NCBI RefSeq assembly: GCF_002979865.1
Contig: NZ_PCPZ01000007.1
Span: 62,001 to 126,000, forward strand
Reading direction: 5' to 3'
DNA from: Arthrobacter sp. MYb214
GTDB lineage: Bacteria; Actinomycetota; Actinomycetes; Actinomycetales; Micrococcaceae
Length of the DNA: 64,000 bases
Part shown: positions 52,484 to 62,263 of the stretch, piece by piece
How positions within the stretch are numbered: position 1 is the first letter of the stretch
Layout: every line of letters begins with the position of its first letter
Position numbers and translations under genes: made by a program
The notes under the pieces: generated by a model
The model's database searches: none
Told to the model about the DNA's origin: nothing
Seen by the model: the letters and a program-made list of their open reading frames with translations, nothing else

Positions 52484-54727
52484 GTGACCGAAACCACGAG
52501 CCTCAACGAAGGCGTGGACACCAAGACTTCCGAAAACAAGAGCGCCGGACTGGCCTCTTTGAAAATGACCCAGCTCCAGCAGTTGGCTTCGCAGCTGGGT
52601 ATCACCGGCGGTTCGCGGATGCGCAAGGCTGATCTGGTCAAGGCCATCGGCGACCACCAGCGCGGTGGCTCCGTTGCCGCCAAGGACGCCAAGGCCGCAC
52701 AGGAAGCGAAGTCTGCCAAGACCGAAGCTCCCGCAGCGAAGGCTGAAGCTCCAGCCGAGCAGGCCAAGGAAACCAAGACCCGTGCACGTCGTGCGCCAAA
52801 GGCCGCGGCCCAGGCGCAGGCTGAGACCGAGAGCGCACCAGAGGCCGGCGCGGCTGCTGAAGCTCCGGCTGAAAAGCCAGCTCGCGCACGCCGCACCTCG
52901 CGCCGCGTGACCGACTCGGGCAAGGTTGCGGCTCCTGCCGAAGCCAACGAAGCCGCTACCGAGGCTCCAGCCGAGAACCAGGCAGCAGCCGAGGAGTCCA
53001 AGGCTCCACGCCAGCGCCGCAACTCGCGGAACAACAAGCCGGTTGACCAGCCAGCAGAGCAGGCAGCCGAGCAGGCCGAGGCACCGGCGGAGAACGCCGA
53101 GAACAACGGCGAAGCACGCGAAGAGCGCCGCGAGCGCGGCAACCGCCGTGAGCGTGGCAACCGCCGCGATCGCAACACCGAGCGCACCGAAGTTGCCGAG
53201 TCGGAGAACGCTGAAGAGCGCACCGACCGCCGCGAAGAGCGCCGCGAGCGCAACAACCGCCGCAACGAGCGCAACAACGACCGCAATGAGCGCAACAACG
53301 ACCGCAACGAGCGCAATAACGATCGTGCTGAGCGCAACAACGATCGCAACGATCGCAACAACGACTCGAACGACTCGGAGAACGCCGAGGACCGTTCCGA
53401 GCGTGGCGACCGCAATGACCGCCGCGAACGCCGCGAGCGCAACAACGACCGCAACGATCGCAATGACCGCAGCAACCGCCGCGAGCGCAACAATGATCGC
53501 AACGATCGCAACAACGACCGTAACGATCGCAACAACCGCAACCGCCGCAACCGCCGTGATGACGACGAGCCGCAGCTGAGCGAGGACGACGTCGTATTGC
53601 CGATCGCCGGCATCCTGGACGTGCTGGAGAACTACGCCTTCGTGCGCACCTCCGGCTACCTGCCCGGCCCGAACGACGTCTACGTCACCCTGGGCCAGGT
53701 CAAGAAGTACAACCTGCGCAAGGGCGACGCCATCGTTGGCGCGATCCGCCAGCCACGCGAGGGCGAGACCCCGAACCCCCGCCAGAAGTTCAACGCCCTG
53801 GTGCAGCTGACTTCGGTCAACGGCAAGAAGCCAGAGGACAACCGCGAACGCGTCGAGTTCAACAAGCTCGTCCCGCTGTACCCGACCGAGCGCCTGCGCC
53901 TGGAAACCGATCCGAAGCTGGTCGGCCCGCGCGTCATCGACCTGGTCGCGCCAATCGGCAAGGGCCAGCGCGGCCTGATCGTTTCGCCTCCGAAGGCCGG
54001 CAAGACCTTGATCCTGCAGGCCATTGCCAACGCGATCACCATCAACAACCCGGAAGTGCACCTGATGATGGTGCTCGTTGATGAGCGTCCCGAAGAAGTC
54101 ACCGACATGCAGCGCACCGTGAAGGGCGAGGTCATCGCCTCGACCTTCGACCGCCCGGCCGATGACCACACCACCGTGGCCGAGCTGGCCATCGAGCGCG
54201 CCAAGCGCCTGGTGGAAATGGGCATGGATGTCGTGGTCCTGCTGGACTCGATGACCCGCCTGGGCCGTGCCTACAACCTGGCCGCTCCGGCCTCGGGCCG
54301 CATCCTCTCCGGCGGCGTCGACTCGGCAGCGCTGTACCCGCCGAAGCGCTTCTTCGGTGCAGCCCGCAACATCGAGAATGGCGGCTCGCTGACCATCCTG
54401 GCTACCGCCCTGGTGGAGACCGGTTCCAAGATGGACGAGGTCATCTTCGAGGAATTCAAGGGCACCGGCAACATGGAGCTGCGCCTTTCGCGCCAGCTGG
54501 CCGAGAAGCGCATCTTCCCGGCAGTGGATGTCAACGCTTCCTCGACCCGCCGCGAAGAGCAGCTGATGAGTGCCGAAGAGGTGCGCATCATGTGGCGCCT
54601 GCGCCGCATGCTCTCGGGCATCGATCCGCAGCAGGCACTGGAAGTGCTCACCGGGAAGATCCGCGAAACCGGATCGAACGCGGAATTCTTGATGCTGGTC
54701 AACAAGACCACTCCAAACAAGGATTAG
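52484..54727 (+). CDS. rho: Transcription termination factor Rho with large disordered insertion
   Basis: 747 residues, GTG after AAGGAA. The Rho N-terminal helical domain (about 25-65: LKMTQLQQLASQLG) is followed by an Ala/Glu/Pro/Lys-rich part and an Arg/Asn/Asp/Glu-rich low-complexity part (about 65-363). Then come the RNA-binding fold (DVLENYAFVRTSGYLPG) and the hexameric ATPase (SPPKAGKT Walker A, VLLDSMTRL Walker B). E. coli Rho has 419 residues; the extra length is the insertion, as in other actinobacteria. It faces no partner gene and is followed by a hairpin. Confidence 0.97.
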   Translation: MTETTSLNEGVDTKTSENKSAGLASLKMTQLQQLASQLGITGGSRMRKADLVKAIGDHQRGGSVAAKDAKAAQEAKSAKTEAPAAKAEAPAEQAKETKTRARRAPKAAAQAQAETESAPEAGAAAEAPAEKPARARRTSRRVTDSGKVAAPAEANEAATEAPAENQAAAEESKAPRQRRNSRNNKPVDQPAEQAAEQAEAPAENAENNGEAREERRERGNRRERGNRRDRNTERTEVAESENAEERTDRREERRERNNRRNERNNDRNERNNDRNERNNDRAERNNDRNDRNNDSNDSENAEDRSERGDRNDRRERRERNNDRNDRNDRSNRRERNNDRNDRNNDRNDRNNRNRRNRRDDDEPQLSEDDVVLPIAGILDVLENYAFVRTSGYLPGPNDVYVTLGQVKKYNLRKGDAIVGAIRQPREGETPNPRQKFNALVQLTSVNGKKPEDNRERVEFNKLVPLYPTERLRLETDPKLVGPRVIDLVAPIGKGQRGLIVSPPKAGKTLILQAIANAITINNPEVHLMMVLVDERPEEVTDMQRTVKGEVIASTFDRPADDHTTVAELAIERAKRLVEMGMDVVVLLDSMTRLGRAYNLAAPASGRILSGGVDSAALYPPKRFFGAARNIENGGSLTILATALVETGSKMDEVIFEEFKGTGNMELRLSRQLAEKRIFPAVDVNASSTRREEQLMSAEEVRIMWRLRRMLSGIDPQQALEVLTGKIRETGSNAEFLMLVNKTTPNKD
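53128..53563 (+). repeat. Degenerate tandem repeat inside rho
   Basis: Runs of CGCAAC and CGCAACAACGAC units encode ERNNDR/NDRNDR repeats over about 145 codons. In-frame and codon-shaped, so repeat number may vary between strains by slippage. Confidence 0.85.
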
Positions 54728-54741
54728 CACCACCCACCGCC

Positions 54742-54787
54742 ATGGCGTCCAGCCAGCTTGCCGCACCGGCAGCTGGCTGGACGCCAT
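54742..54787 (+). terminator. Stem-loop after rho
   Basis: 17-bp perfect arms (ATGGCGTCCAGCCAGCT and its complement) around a 12-nt apical part that can pair further. No U-tract. It probably marks the 3' end of the rho transcript. Confidence 0.65.
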
Positions 54788-54915
54788 CGGCGCGTAGTGA
54801 CACCTCGCACGCCGGCCCCGGCCGGCGCAGCGTTTAGAATTGAATTCCAGCAGTGCCCCAGCCGCAATAGCCGGCGGCACTGCGCGGAAAACGCCAACAA
54901 GGAAGCACACCCACC

Positions 54916-55989
54916 ATGTTCGAGTCCGTCAAGTCGCTACTAGAAGAGCATGCCGCAATCCAGGCGCAGCTCTCGGATCCAGCGGTGTACGCCGACCAGG
55001 CGCTGGCCCGCAAGCTCGGCCGCCGCTCGGCACAGCTGAACGGCATCGTCGAGGCCTACAACAAGTGGCACGCCGCCACCGAGGACCTGGAAGCAGCCAA
55101 GGAAATGGCTGACGAGGATCCGGACTTCGCAGAAGAGGTGGAAACCCTCACCGCCGCCCTGCCAGAGCTCGAGGAGAAGCTGCGCCGCCTGCTGATCCCG
55201 CGCGACGAGAACGACGGCCGCGACGTGATCCTCGAAGTCAAGGGCGGCGAGGGCGGCGACGAAGCAGCGCTGTTCGCAGCCGACCTGCTGCGCATGTACA
55301 CCCGTTTCGCCGAGCACAAGGGCTGGAAGGTGGAGATGATCTCCTTCAACGAGTCCGACCTCGGCGGCTACAAGGACGCCCAGGTTGCCATCAAAGGCAA
55401 ATCGAATGACCCGGCCGAAGGCGTCTACGCCCAGCTGAAGTTCGAAGGCGGCGTGCACCGCGTGCAGCGCGTGCCGGTCACCGAATCCCAGGGCCGCATC
55501 CACACCTCGGCTGCCGGCGTGCTGGTCCTGCCCGAGGTGGACGAGCCCGAAGAAGTCGACATCCACCAGAACGACCTGAAGATCGATGTCTACCGTTCCT
55601 CGGGCCCCGGCGGCCAGTCGGTGAACACCACCGACTCCGCGGTGCGCATTACCCACCTGCCCACCGGCATCGTGGTGGCCATGCAGAACGAGAAGTCGCA
55701 GATCCAGAACCGCGAAGCCGCGATGCGCGTGCTGCGTTCGCGCCTGCTGGCCCACCAGCAGGAGATCATCGACAAGGAGAACTCGGCCCAGCGTGCAAGC
55801 CAGATCCGCACCATGGACCGCTCCGAGCGCATCCGCACCTACAACTACCCGGAAAACCGCATTGCCGACCACCGCACCGGCTACAAGGCCTACAACCTTG
55901 ACGCCGTGATGGACGGGGACCTGCAGCCGGTGGTTGAATCCTGCATCCAGATGGACGAGGAAGAGCGCTTGGCAGCGCTGGGCGAGTAA
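54916..55989 (+). CDS. prfA: Peptide chain release factor 1
   Basis: 357 residues, reading UAA and UAG. The PxT specificity tripeptide appears as PVT (in VPVTESQG), and catalytic GGQ at about 232-234 is followed by [10 protein letters not shown]. The ribosome site is AAGGAAG. prmC, which methylates the GGQ glutamine, follows 7 nt after the stop: a functional pair. Confidence 0.97.
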   Translation: MFESVKSLLEEHAAIQAQLSDPAVYADQALARKLGRRSAQLNGIVEAYNKWHAATEDLEAAKEMADEDPDFAEEVETLTAALPELEEKLRRLLIPRDENDGRDVILEVKGGEGGDEAALFAADLLRMYTRFAEHKGWKVEMISFNESDLGGYKDAQVAIKGKSNDPAEGVYAQLKFEGGVHRVQRVPVTESQGRIHTSAAGVLVLPEVDEPEEVDIHQNDLKIDVYRSSGPGGQSVNTTDSAVRITHLPTGIVVAMQNEKSQIQNREAAMRVLRSRLLAHQQEIIDKENSAQRASQIRTMDRSERIRTYNYPENRIADHRTGYKAYNLDAVMDGDLQPVVESCIQMDEEERLAALGE

Positions 55990-55996
55990 CGACGCC

Positions 55997-56854
55997 TTGG
56001 AAGAACTCACTGCCGTACGCCGCCAGGCGATTGCGGCGCTGGCCGACGCCGGGGTGCCAAGCCCCGGCGTCGACGTCGAGCTGCTGCTGTGCCACGTGCT
56101 GGGCATCGACCGCTCGGAACTGAAGCTGCGCGAACTGCGTGGCGAGGGCCTCGACCCTGGATCCCGGGAGCAATTCACCGCCCTGGTGGCCGCCCGGCGC
56201 ACCCGCATCCCGCTGCAGCACCTGACTGGCGTGGCGTACTTCCGCTACCTGGAGCTGAAGGTGGGACCGGGAGTATTCACCCCGCGCCCGGAAACCGAAA
56301 CCGTGGTGCAGCTCGGCCTTGATTTCCTGGCCGCCCAAGGCATCGGCACCCCGCGGTGCATTGATTTGTGCTCGGGCTCCGGCGCCATTGCAGCGTCCGT
56401 GGCCAGCGAAGTGCCAGCAGCCAGCGTCTGGGCCGTGGAGCTCTCGGAGGATGCCATCGGCTACACCCGGGCCAACTGCGAGCCGCACCGGGTCACCGTG
56501 CTGCACCAGGATGCCACGGCGGTCCCCGGGGAACTGGAAGGCACCATGGACCTGGTGATCTCCAATCCGCCGTATATTCCGCCCAACGCGGTGCCGCGCG
56601 AAGTGGAAGTGCGCGAGCACGACCCGGAAATGGCGTTGTACGGGCTCGGGGAGGACGGACTGGACATTCCGCGAGCCATTACCGCCCAAGCCATGAAGCT
56701 CTTGCGTCCCGGCGGCTACTACGTGATGGAACACGCCGAAGTGCAGCGCGAAACCGCGGCAGCCATGCTGCGCGCGGCCGGTTTCACGCAGGTAGCTGGC
56801 CATGAAGATTTGACCGGGCGCGCCCGCGCCACATCCGGCTACGCGCCGCAATAA
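55997..56854 (+). CDS. prmC: Release factor glutamine methyltransferase
   Basis: 285 residues from TTG 55997, the only plausible start preserving the N-terminal helical domain (the next in-frame GTG would remove it). The SAM-binding fold follows, with LCSGSGAIAASV and catalytic NPPY at 190-193. The product methylates the GGQ of RF1 and RF2. Confidence 0.93.
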   Translation: MEELTAVRRQAIAALADAGVPSPGVDVELLLCHVLGIDRSELKLRELRGEGLDPGSREQFTALVAARRTRIPLQHLTGVAYFRYLELKVGPGVFTPRPETETVVQLGLDFLAAQGIGTPRCIDLCSGSGAIAASVASEVPAASVWAVELSEDAIGYTRANCEPHRVTVLHQDATAVPGELEGTMDLVISNPPYIPPNAVPREVEVREHDPEMALYGLGEDGLDIPRAITAQAMKLLRPGGYYVMEHAEVQRETAAAMLRAAGFTQVAGHEDLTGRARATSGYAPQ

Positions 56855-56887
56855 CCAAACCACACCAGTGCATGAAAGAATGATCCC

Positions 56888-57571
56888 GTGAGCACAACAT
56901 TTTCGGTAAGCAACGAGCAGGAACACGCTGAAGGCATCGCCGCAGCCAAGGCCGCGCTGGCGGACAAGCGCTGCATCGTCTTGCCTACAGATACCGTCTA
57001 CGGGATCGGCGCCGATGCATTCAGCGCCCAGGGCGTGGCGATGCTGCTGGCCGCCAAAGGCCGCAACCGCACCATGCCCCCGCCGGTGCTGATCGCCCAG
57101 AGTTCCACCATGGACGGATTGGCCAGGGACATCCCCGAGCCCGCGCGCAAGCTGGCCGAAGCGTTCTGGCCAGGCGGACTGACCCTGATCCTGCAGGCCC
57201 AGCCTTCGCTGACCTGGGATCTGGGGGAGACCCGCGGCACCGTGGCGCTGCGCGTGCCCAACGACGACACCGCCCTGGAACTCCTGGGCCAGACCGGCCC
57301 GCTGGCCGTGTCCTCGGCCAACCGCACCGGCAACGCGGCGGCGCTGGATGTCGAGCAGGCTTTCGCTCAGCTCGGGGAGTCGGTGGATGTCTACCTCGAC
57401 GGCGGCCCGCGCGGCGAGGCCGGGGAAGAGGTCCTGCCATCGACCATCATCGATTGCACCGGCCAGAACCTGCAGGTGGTTCGCTCGGGCGCGATTTCCA
57501 TTGACGAATTGCGCGTGGTCGTCCCTGGCATTCTCGATTTGGGACAGGACGCACCGGAAACCGGCGCATGA
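56888..57571 (+). CDS. tsaC: Threonylcarbamoyl-AMP synthase (TsaC/Sua5 family)
   Basis: 227 residues, GTG start. YrdC-fold motifs: the PTDTVYGIGADA strand, AAKGRNRTMPPPVLI and SANRTGN, followed by a short C-terminal part. It makes threonylcarbamoyl-AMP for the t6A37 modification of ANN-reading tRNAs. It lacks the full Sua5 C-terminal domain. Its stop overlaps the next start (ATGA). Confidence 0.93.
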   Translation: MSTTFSVSNEQEHAEGIAAAKAALADKRCIVLPTDTVYGIGADAFSAQGVAMLLAAKGRNRTMPPPVLIAQSSTMDGLARDIPEPARKLAEAFWPGGLTLILQAQPSLTWDLGETRGTVALRVPNDDTALELLGQTGPLAVSSANRTGNAAALDVEQAFAQLGESVDVYLDGGPRGEAGEEVLPSTIIDCTGQNLQVVRSGAISIDELRVVVPGILDLGQDAPETGA

Positions 57572-58689
57572 GAACATACGTACTGCTCATAGCATTCAGC
57601 TTTACGGTTTCGTTCCTGCTCACCCCGATCATCCGCACCCTTGGCCACCGTTTCACCGGCAACCAGCTGGTGCGCGAACGCGACCAGCACGAAAAACCGA
57701 TCGTGAAGTTCGGCGGCCTGGCGATTATCGCCGCTTTCGCCGCAGGGCTATGGCTGGCCAGCAACTTCCACTTCTTCCGCGGGGTTTTCGGCAATGACGA
57801 CGCCATCCGCGGAATCGCCTACGCCCTGGGCGTCATCGTGCTCATGGGCCTGGCCGATGACATGTTCGACCTCAAATGGTGGCTGAAGCTCGCCGGCCAG
57901 ATCCTGATCGGCTGGATGGTCGCCACCAACGGAATCGTCATCCAGTCCCTGCCCGTGGGGTCGTGGCAGATCGATGAGCAATGGATGCAGATTTCGGTGA
58001 CCATTTTCCTGATCGTGCTGACCATGAACGCGATCAACTTCTCCGATGGATTGGATGGCCTGGCCGCGGGCCTGGCCGCCATTGGCGCGGCGACCTTCTT
58101 CGTGTACTCCTATGTACTGGCCACGCACGTGAGCGCCGATGACTACGCGAACATCGGGGCCTTGCTCTGCGCCTTGCTGCTCGGTGCCTGCCTGGGCTTC
58201 TTGCCGCACAACTTCAACCCGGCGAATATCTTCATGGGGGAGACCGGCGTTCTCGCCATCGGCATGATCCTCTCGGTGGCCGCGGTGGCGGTGACCGGTG
58301 ATGTGCAGGGCCTGGAGGCCCGGCGCTTCCGCAACATCCCGGCCTACATGCCGATGCTGCTGCCGATGGTGATCGTCTTCCTACCAGTACTGGACCTTGT
58401 ACTCTCGGTCTTCCGCCGGCTGGCCAACAAACGCTCACCCTTTTCCCCGGACGCCAAGCACATCCACCACCGGATGCTGGCCCAGGGCCACTCCGTGCGC
58501 CAATCGGTAGTTCTGCTCTACCTGTGGGCCGCCGTGATTGCAGTCTCAGTGGTTTCCATCGCCTTCATCCCGGTCATTCTGGTGGTCCCGATGGCCTTGC
58601 TGTTGTTCCTAGTGGCAGCGGTAGCAACGTGGCGTCCCCTGGTGATCAAGCGGGTCGAGGCCTTACGCAAGCGCATGGGCAAAGCCTAG
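57568..58689 (+). CDS. wecA: Polyprenyl-phosphate GlcNAc-1-phosphate transferase (WecA type)
   Basis: 373 residues, about eleven membrane helices, MraY/WecA superfamily. Motifs: GLADDMFDLKW (DDxxD site), NFSDGLDGLAAG, and the C-terminal sugar-specificity stretch DAKHIHHRML with the His cluster found in WecA proteins. It loads GlcNAc-1-phosphate onto decaprenyl phosphate, probably for arabinogalactan-like linkage or teichoic acid synthesis (pathway inferred). It directly precedes the ATP synthase genes, as in mycobacteria. Confidence 0.93.
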   Translation: MRTYVLLIAFSFTVSFLLTPIIRTLGHRFTGNQLVRERDQHEKPIVKFGGLAIIAAFAAGLWLASNFHFFRGVFGNDDAIRGIAYALGVIVLMGLADDMFDLKWWLKLAGQILIGWMVATNGIVIQSLPVGSWQIDEQWMQISVTIFLIVLTMNAINFSDGLDGLAAGLAAIGAATFFVYSYVLATHVSADDYANIGALLCALLLGACLGFLPHNFNPANIFMGETGVLAIGMILSVAAVAVTGDVQGLEARRFRNIPAYMPMLLPMVIVFLPVLDLVLSVFRRLANKRSPFSPDAKHIHHRMLAQGHSVRQSVVLLYLWAAVIAVSVVSIAFIPVILVVPMALLLFLVAAVATWRPLVIKRVEALRKRMGKA

Positions 58690-58858
58690 CCCGATCAAAT
58701 AGCAGGGTAACGCACAAGCAATCTGTTTCTATCTCGTGTAGAATTCAATCTGGATCTTCTTTCATCTGTTCTTTAGGGAATAGGTGGAAGTTTCAAGTTT
58801 CATCAGCATCGATGGGTGCACGATGGTTCCTCGGTGTTGACGAAGAAAGGTTGCGGAC

Positions 58859-59293
58859 GTGAATTCTGGTTCTGCCCGCGTCAGTGCTTCGTCAGCCCCG
58901 AAATCCATCTGGTTGCCGATTCTTGGCTTGTCACTGGTGTATTCGCTGATCGCTACCGCCATATTTTTCCTGATTTCATGGTTGGTTGCCGATCTTCGCT
59001 ACGCGCTTTCTGGCGCGCTGGCTGCCGGGATTGTGATTGGCTTTTTCGCGATTGGCATTCTCATTGCCGAAGCTGCAGGGCGAATTCGCCACTCGTGGGC
59101 CATGCCCGCGTTCTTGGGTGTCTTTGTCATCAAGGTTTTTGGCATCGCCTTCGTGTTGTTGAACCTGGGGTTGCCCGATTGGGTTAATCGCCAGGGATTC
59201 GTTCTTGCAGCAGCTATCTCCCTTGTTGCCTGGCAGGTTGGTGAGGTGCGTGCTTTCATGAAGGCGCGCCTGGCTATCTACAACGAGGAATAG
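58859..59293 (+). CDS. ATP synthase-associated protein I (AtpI-like)
   Basis: 144 residues, GTG start. Four hydrophobic helices (about 18-42, 46-68, 82-100, 108-130). Its place before atpB and the four-helix plan suggest AtpI, which assists assembly of the c-ring. Sequence resemblance is weak, as usual for this fast-evolving protein. Confidence 0.75.
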   Translation: MNSGSARVSASSAPKSIWLPILGLSLVYSLIATAIFFLISWLVADLRYALSGALAAGIVIGFFAIGILIAEAAGRIRHSWAMPAFLGVFVIKVFGIAFVLLNLGLPDWVNRQGFVLAAAISLVAWQVGEVRAFMKARLAIYNEE

Positions 59294-59557
59294 AGTATTC
59301 CGCGCGACTTTGTGTCGGTGGGGTGCTGTGAGTTTGATAAGCTTACTTCGGGTCATTTTTGGCCGTCCGCTCAACTGCGGGCGGAATACGCAATATGCAT
59401 CCGCGGGGTAACCCGCAGATGGACCTTCATCAGGGTTGATGCTTCTGGCATGGGCCATGATGGGATCCCCGTTTGATCTTTTCTTCACACGGTGAGAGGC
59501 AGTTACCGCCAGTCACCGCCTTTTGCCCGTGACCGTTACTGCAGAGAGGACAGCGCG

Positions 59558-60370
59558 TTGTTCGCGTTTGCGCTCCCAATGGCCTCAGAAGAAGGCGGCT
59601 TCGTACCGCCATCCGTTTCCGATACCCACCTCCCGGATCTTTTCCCGTGGATGGCTGAGTACGGCACGGGTTTCGGCAAGCAGATGCTCATGATCGTTTT
59701 GTCGATCGTGCTTATCTCTTGGTTCTTCACCGTGGCCATCAAGAACCCGAAGCTGGTTCCAGGCAAGATGCAGTACATCGCTGAGTCCGGTTACGCGTTT
59801 GTACGTAACGGAATTGGCCGCGACATCATCGGCGAGAAGAACTTCCGTCCTTGGATTCCTCTGCTGTTCGCGACCTTCTTCTTCGTACTGCTGAACAACC
59901 TCTTCGGCGCGATTCCGTTCCTGCAGCTTCCATCGTTCTCACACGCTGGTTCTGCATACGCGATGGCTATCATCATCTACGGCACCTGGATTGCTGTAGG
60001 CCTGAAGAACCACGGTATCCGCTACTTCAAGTTGGCCGTCGTCCCGTCCGGTGTTCCGGGCTGGATCATGCCACTGATGATTCCGTTGGAAATCATTTCT
60101 AACTTCATCGTTCGCCCGCTGACGCACTCGCTGCGTTTGATGGCAACGATGCTGGCCGGTCACATGATCGTGATGCTGGCAGCTGCCGGCGCTCGTCACC
60201 TGATCGTTGTCCAGGACTCCCTGGCCATGAACGGCCTTGGCATCCTGGTCATCGTTGGCTCGGTCGCCATGTACTTCCTGGAACTGCTGATCATGGTCCT
60301 GCAGGCGTTTGTTTTCGCCCTGCTGACCGCGATCTACCTCCAGGGTGCAATCGAAGCCGACGCCCACTAG
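59558..60370 (+). CDS. atpB: ATP synthase F0 subunit a
   Basis: 270 residues from TTG 59558, which has GAGAGGA 7 nt upstream; ATG 59579 lacks a site. Five to six helices; the proton-path Arg is in RPLTHSLRLMATMLAGH. It forms the half-channels next to the c-ring. It is first in the atpBEFHA order of actinobacteria. Confidence 0.95.
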   Translation: MFAFALPMASEEGGFVPPSVSDTHLPDLFPWMAEYGTGFGKQMLMIVLSIVLISWFFTVAIKNPKLVPGKMQYIAESGYAFVRNGIGRDIIGEKNFRPWIPLLFATFFFVLLNNLFGAIPFLQLPSFSHAGSAYAMAIIIYGTWIAVGLKNHGIRYFKLAVVPSGVPGWIMPLMIPLEIISNFIVRPLTHSLRLMATMLAGHMIVMLAAAGARHLIVVQDSLAMNGLGILVIVGSVAMYFLELLIMVLQAFVFALLTAIYLQGAIEADAH

Positions 60371-60404
60371 GCCAACACTTCTTTTCTTCCAACCCATAAA
60401 GATC

Positions 60405-60425
60405 TTCCTTGAGTCGCTCAAGGAA
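60405..60425 (+). other. Stem-loop between atpB and atpE
   Basis: Perfect 9-bp stem TTCCTTGAG / CTCAAGGAA with a TCG loop, 53 nt before the atpE start. No U-run. Could adjust the high expression needed for subunit c. Confidence 0.7.
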
Positions 60426-60477
60426 TACCTCACAACCTACCGGCAAAAGCTCGGTATCTTGAAAGGAACATAATCAC

Positions 60478-60690
60478 ATGTTGCACGGCTCCCTGAATAT
60501 GATCGGCTACGGCCTGGCTGCTATCGGTTCGGCTATCGGCGTTGGCTTGATCTTCGCTGCCTACATCAACGGTGTTGCACGTCAGCCTGAGGCTCAGCGC
60601 ATCCTGCAGCCAATCGCCATGCTTGGCTTCGCACTTGCTGAAGCACTGGCCATCCTGGGCCTGGTCTTCGCTTTCGTCATCGGCGCCTAG
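60478..60690 (+). CDS. atpE: ATP synthase F0 subunit c
   Basis: 70 residues, two helices, the family standard. The proton-binding carboxylate is E55 ([10 protein letters not shown]), and the polar loop is [19 protein letters not shown] site precedes the ATG. Target class of bedaquiline-type inhibitors in mycobacteria. Confidence 0.97.
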   Translation: MLHGSLNMIGYGLAAIGSAIGVGLIFAAYINGVARQPEAQRILQPIAMLGFALAEALAILGLVFAFVIGA

Positions 60691-60770
60691 TCTTTTCGCA
60701 ACTGTAGTGGCCTCGCCACTATCGCGAGGCGTACACACAAGCGGAAACTAGTAGATAAGGAATAGTGAGA

Positions 60771-61325
60771 ATGAACAGCACTGATTTCATCCTCGCTGCG
60801 AGCGAATCGGTCAACCCGCTGTTGCCGAACCCGTGGGAAATTCTCGTCACGGGTGTTGGTTTCGCGGTCCTTCTGTTCATCGTCATCAAGGTAATTGCTC
60901 CGAAGTTCGAGCAGTCCTATGAAGATCGCGTCACCGCGATCGAAGGTGGCCTGGAGAAGGCTGAAGCAGCGCAGAAGGAAGCAGAGGAGACCTTGGCTCA
61001 GTACAAGGCCCAGCTTCTGGAAGCACGCACCGAAGCAAACCGCATCCGTGAGGAAGCTCGTAGCGAAGGTGCTCAGATCCTCGCAGATCTGAAGACCAAG
61101 GCAACCGATGAGGCAGCTCGTATCACCGAGCAGTCGCACCGTCAGATCGAAGCAGAGCGCGTTTCGGCTCTGGCTTCGCTCCGCACCGACGTGGGCGCAT
61201 TGGCTACCGAGCTTGCAAGCAAGGTTGTTGACGAAGCTCTGCAGGACGATGCCCGTGCCCAGCGCGTGGTTGACAAGTTCCTGACCGATTTGGAAGCTCA
61301 GCAGAACGCAGGTGCATCGAACTAA
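60771..61325 (+). CDS. atpF: ATP synthase F0 subunit b
   Basis: 184 residues from ATG 60771, with AAGGA about 9 nt upstream; GTG 60765 is too close to that site. One N-terminal helix (about 22-45) followed by a long coiled coil rich in Glu, Lys and Ala. The stalk connecting F0 to F1. Its stop overlaps the atpH start by 1 nt (TAATG). Confidence 0.95.
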   Translation: MNSTDFILAASESVNPLLPNPWEILVTGVGFAVLLFIVIKVIAPKFEQSYEDRVTAIEGGLEKAEAAQKEAEETLAQYKAQLLEARTEANRIREEARSEGAQILADLKTKATDEAARITEQSHRQIEAERVSALASLRTDVGALATELASKVVDEALQDDARAQRVVDKFLTDLEAQQNAGASN

Positions 61326-62137
61326 TGGCAAGTGTATCGAGCGAGTCACTAGCAAAGGCTTTGGCGTTCCTGGAACCCAAGCTGGCACTGGCATCTATTG
61401 AGCTGCCTAAGGAACTGTTCGCGGTCCTGGAAGTACTGGATGCAAATGCCGGTCTTCGCCGCGCATTGACTGACCCAGCCCGTGATGCTGCCGAAAAGGC
61501 AGGCCTCTTGGCCCAGCTGCTGCACGGAAAGGTCTCGGCTGACGCTGAGGACACCGTTGCCCAGCTGGCTTCTACCCGTTGGAGCTCGGAACGCGACATT
61601 AGCGATGCGCTCGAAACGCTGGCTGTCACTGCGGTTACCGCAGTGGCTGAGCAGCAGGACGGCGCTTCGGGGCTGAACAAGCTGGAGCAGGATCTGTTCT
61701 CCTTCATCGAGGTAGTTCGTGGCAACCACGAACTGCAGCGTGCGTTGGATGATGCACAGGCCCCAGTCGAGGCAAAGCGCGCTCTCGCGCTGAAGCTCGT
61801 GCCTAACGCGTCGCAGACCTCTCAGGTATTGATCTCGCAGGCAGTTTCGAACCCTCGTGGTTTGAAGCCAGCAGCTTTGCTGGAACGCTTCGTGGAGCTC
61901 GTGGCCAAGCGCCAGCAGCGCTGGATCGCTTCGGTGACCAGCTCTGTAGAGCTTTCGGCGACTCAGCTTTCGCGCCTGGAGACCAGCCTGAACAAGCTTT
62001 ACGGTCGTCAGCTCAAGCTCAACGCCACTATCGACCCATCGCTGGTCGGTGGACTGGTAGTCAAGGTTGGCGACGAAGTTGTCGACGCTTCCGTGGCATC
62101 GCGCGTGGCAGATTTGCGCCGGGCCTTGGCCAGCTAG
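61325..62137 (+). CDS. atpH: ATP synthase F1 subunit delta
   Basis: 270 residues, longer than E. coli delta (177), as in other Micrococcaceae: an N-terminal segment (about 1-90) is added before a typical delta domain. The C-terminal stretch with KLNATIDPSLVGGLVVKVGDEVVDASVAS is the family signature. It links the b stalk to the alpha3-beta3 head. Confidence 0.94.
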   Translation: MASVSSESLAKALAFLEPKLALASIELPKELFAVLEVLDANAGLRRALTDPARDAAEKAGLLAQLLHGKVSADAEDTVAQLASTRWSSERDISDALETLAVTAVTAVAEQQDGASGLNKLEQDLFSFIEVVRGNHELQRALDDAQAPVEAKRALALKLVPNASQTSQVLISQAVSNPRGLKPAALLERFVELVAKRQQRWIASVTSSVELSATQLSRLETSLNKLYGRQLKLNATIDPSLVGGLVVKVGDEVVDASVASRVADLRRALAS

Positions 62138-62263
62138 GACTCATTAGGCGAAGGAGCAATCCTTTACCTGGTGTTCCTAGCTGCCAGGACCACAACAGAC
62201 TTCATTCACATTCGATTCGGTGTTTTAGAACCGGATCACAATTTAGGAGAGCAGGGACTGCAG

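Noticed and set aside
53128-53563. CRISPR-like array
   Set aside because: The repeats are short, spacer-free, in frame and encode Arg/Asn/Asp repeats of Rho.
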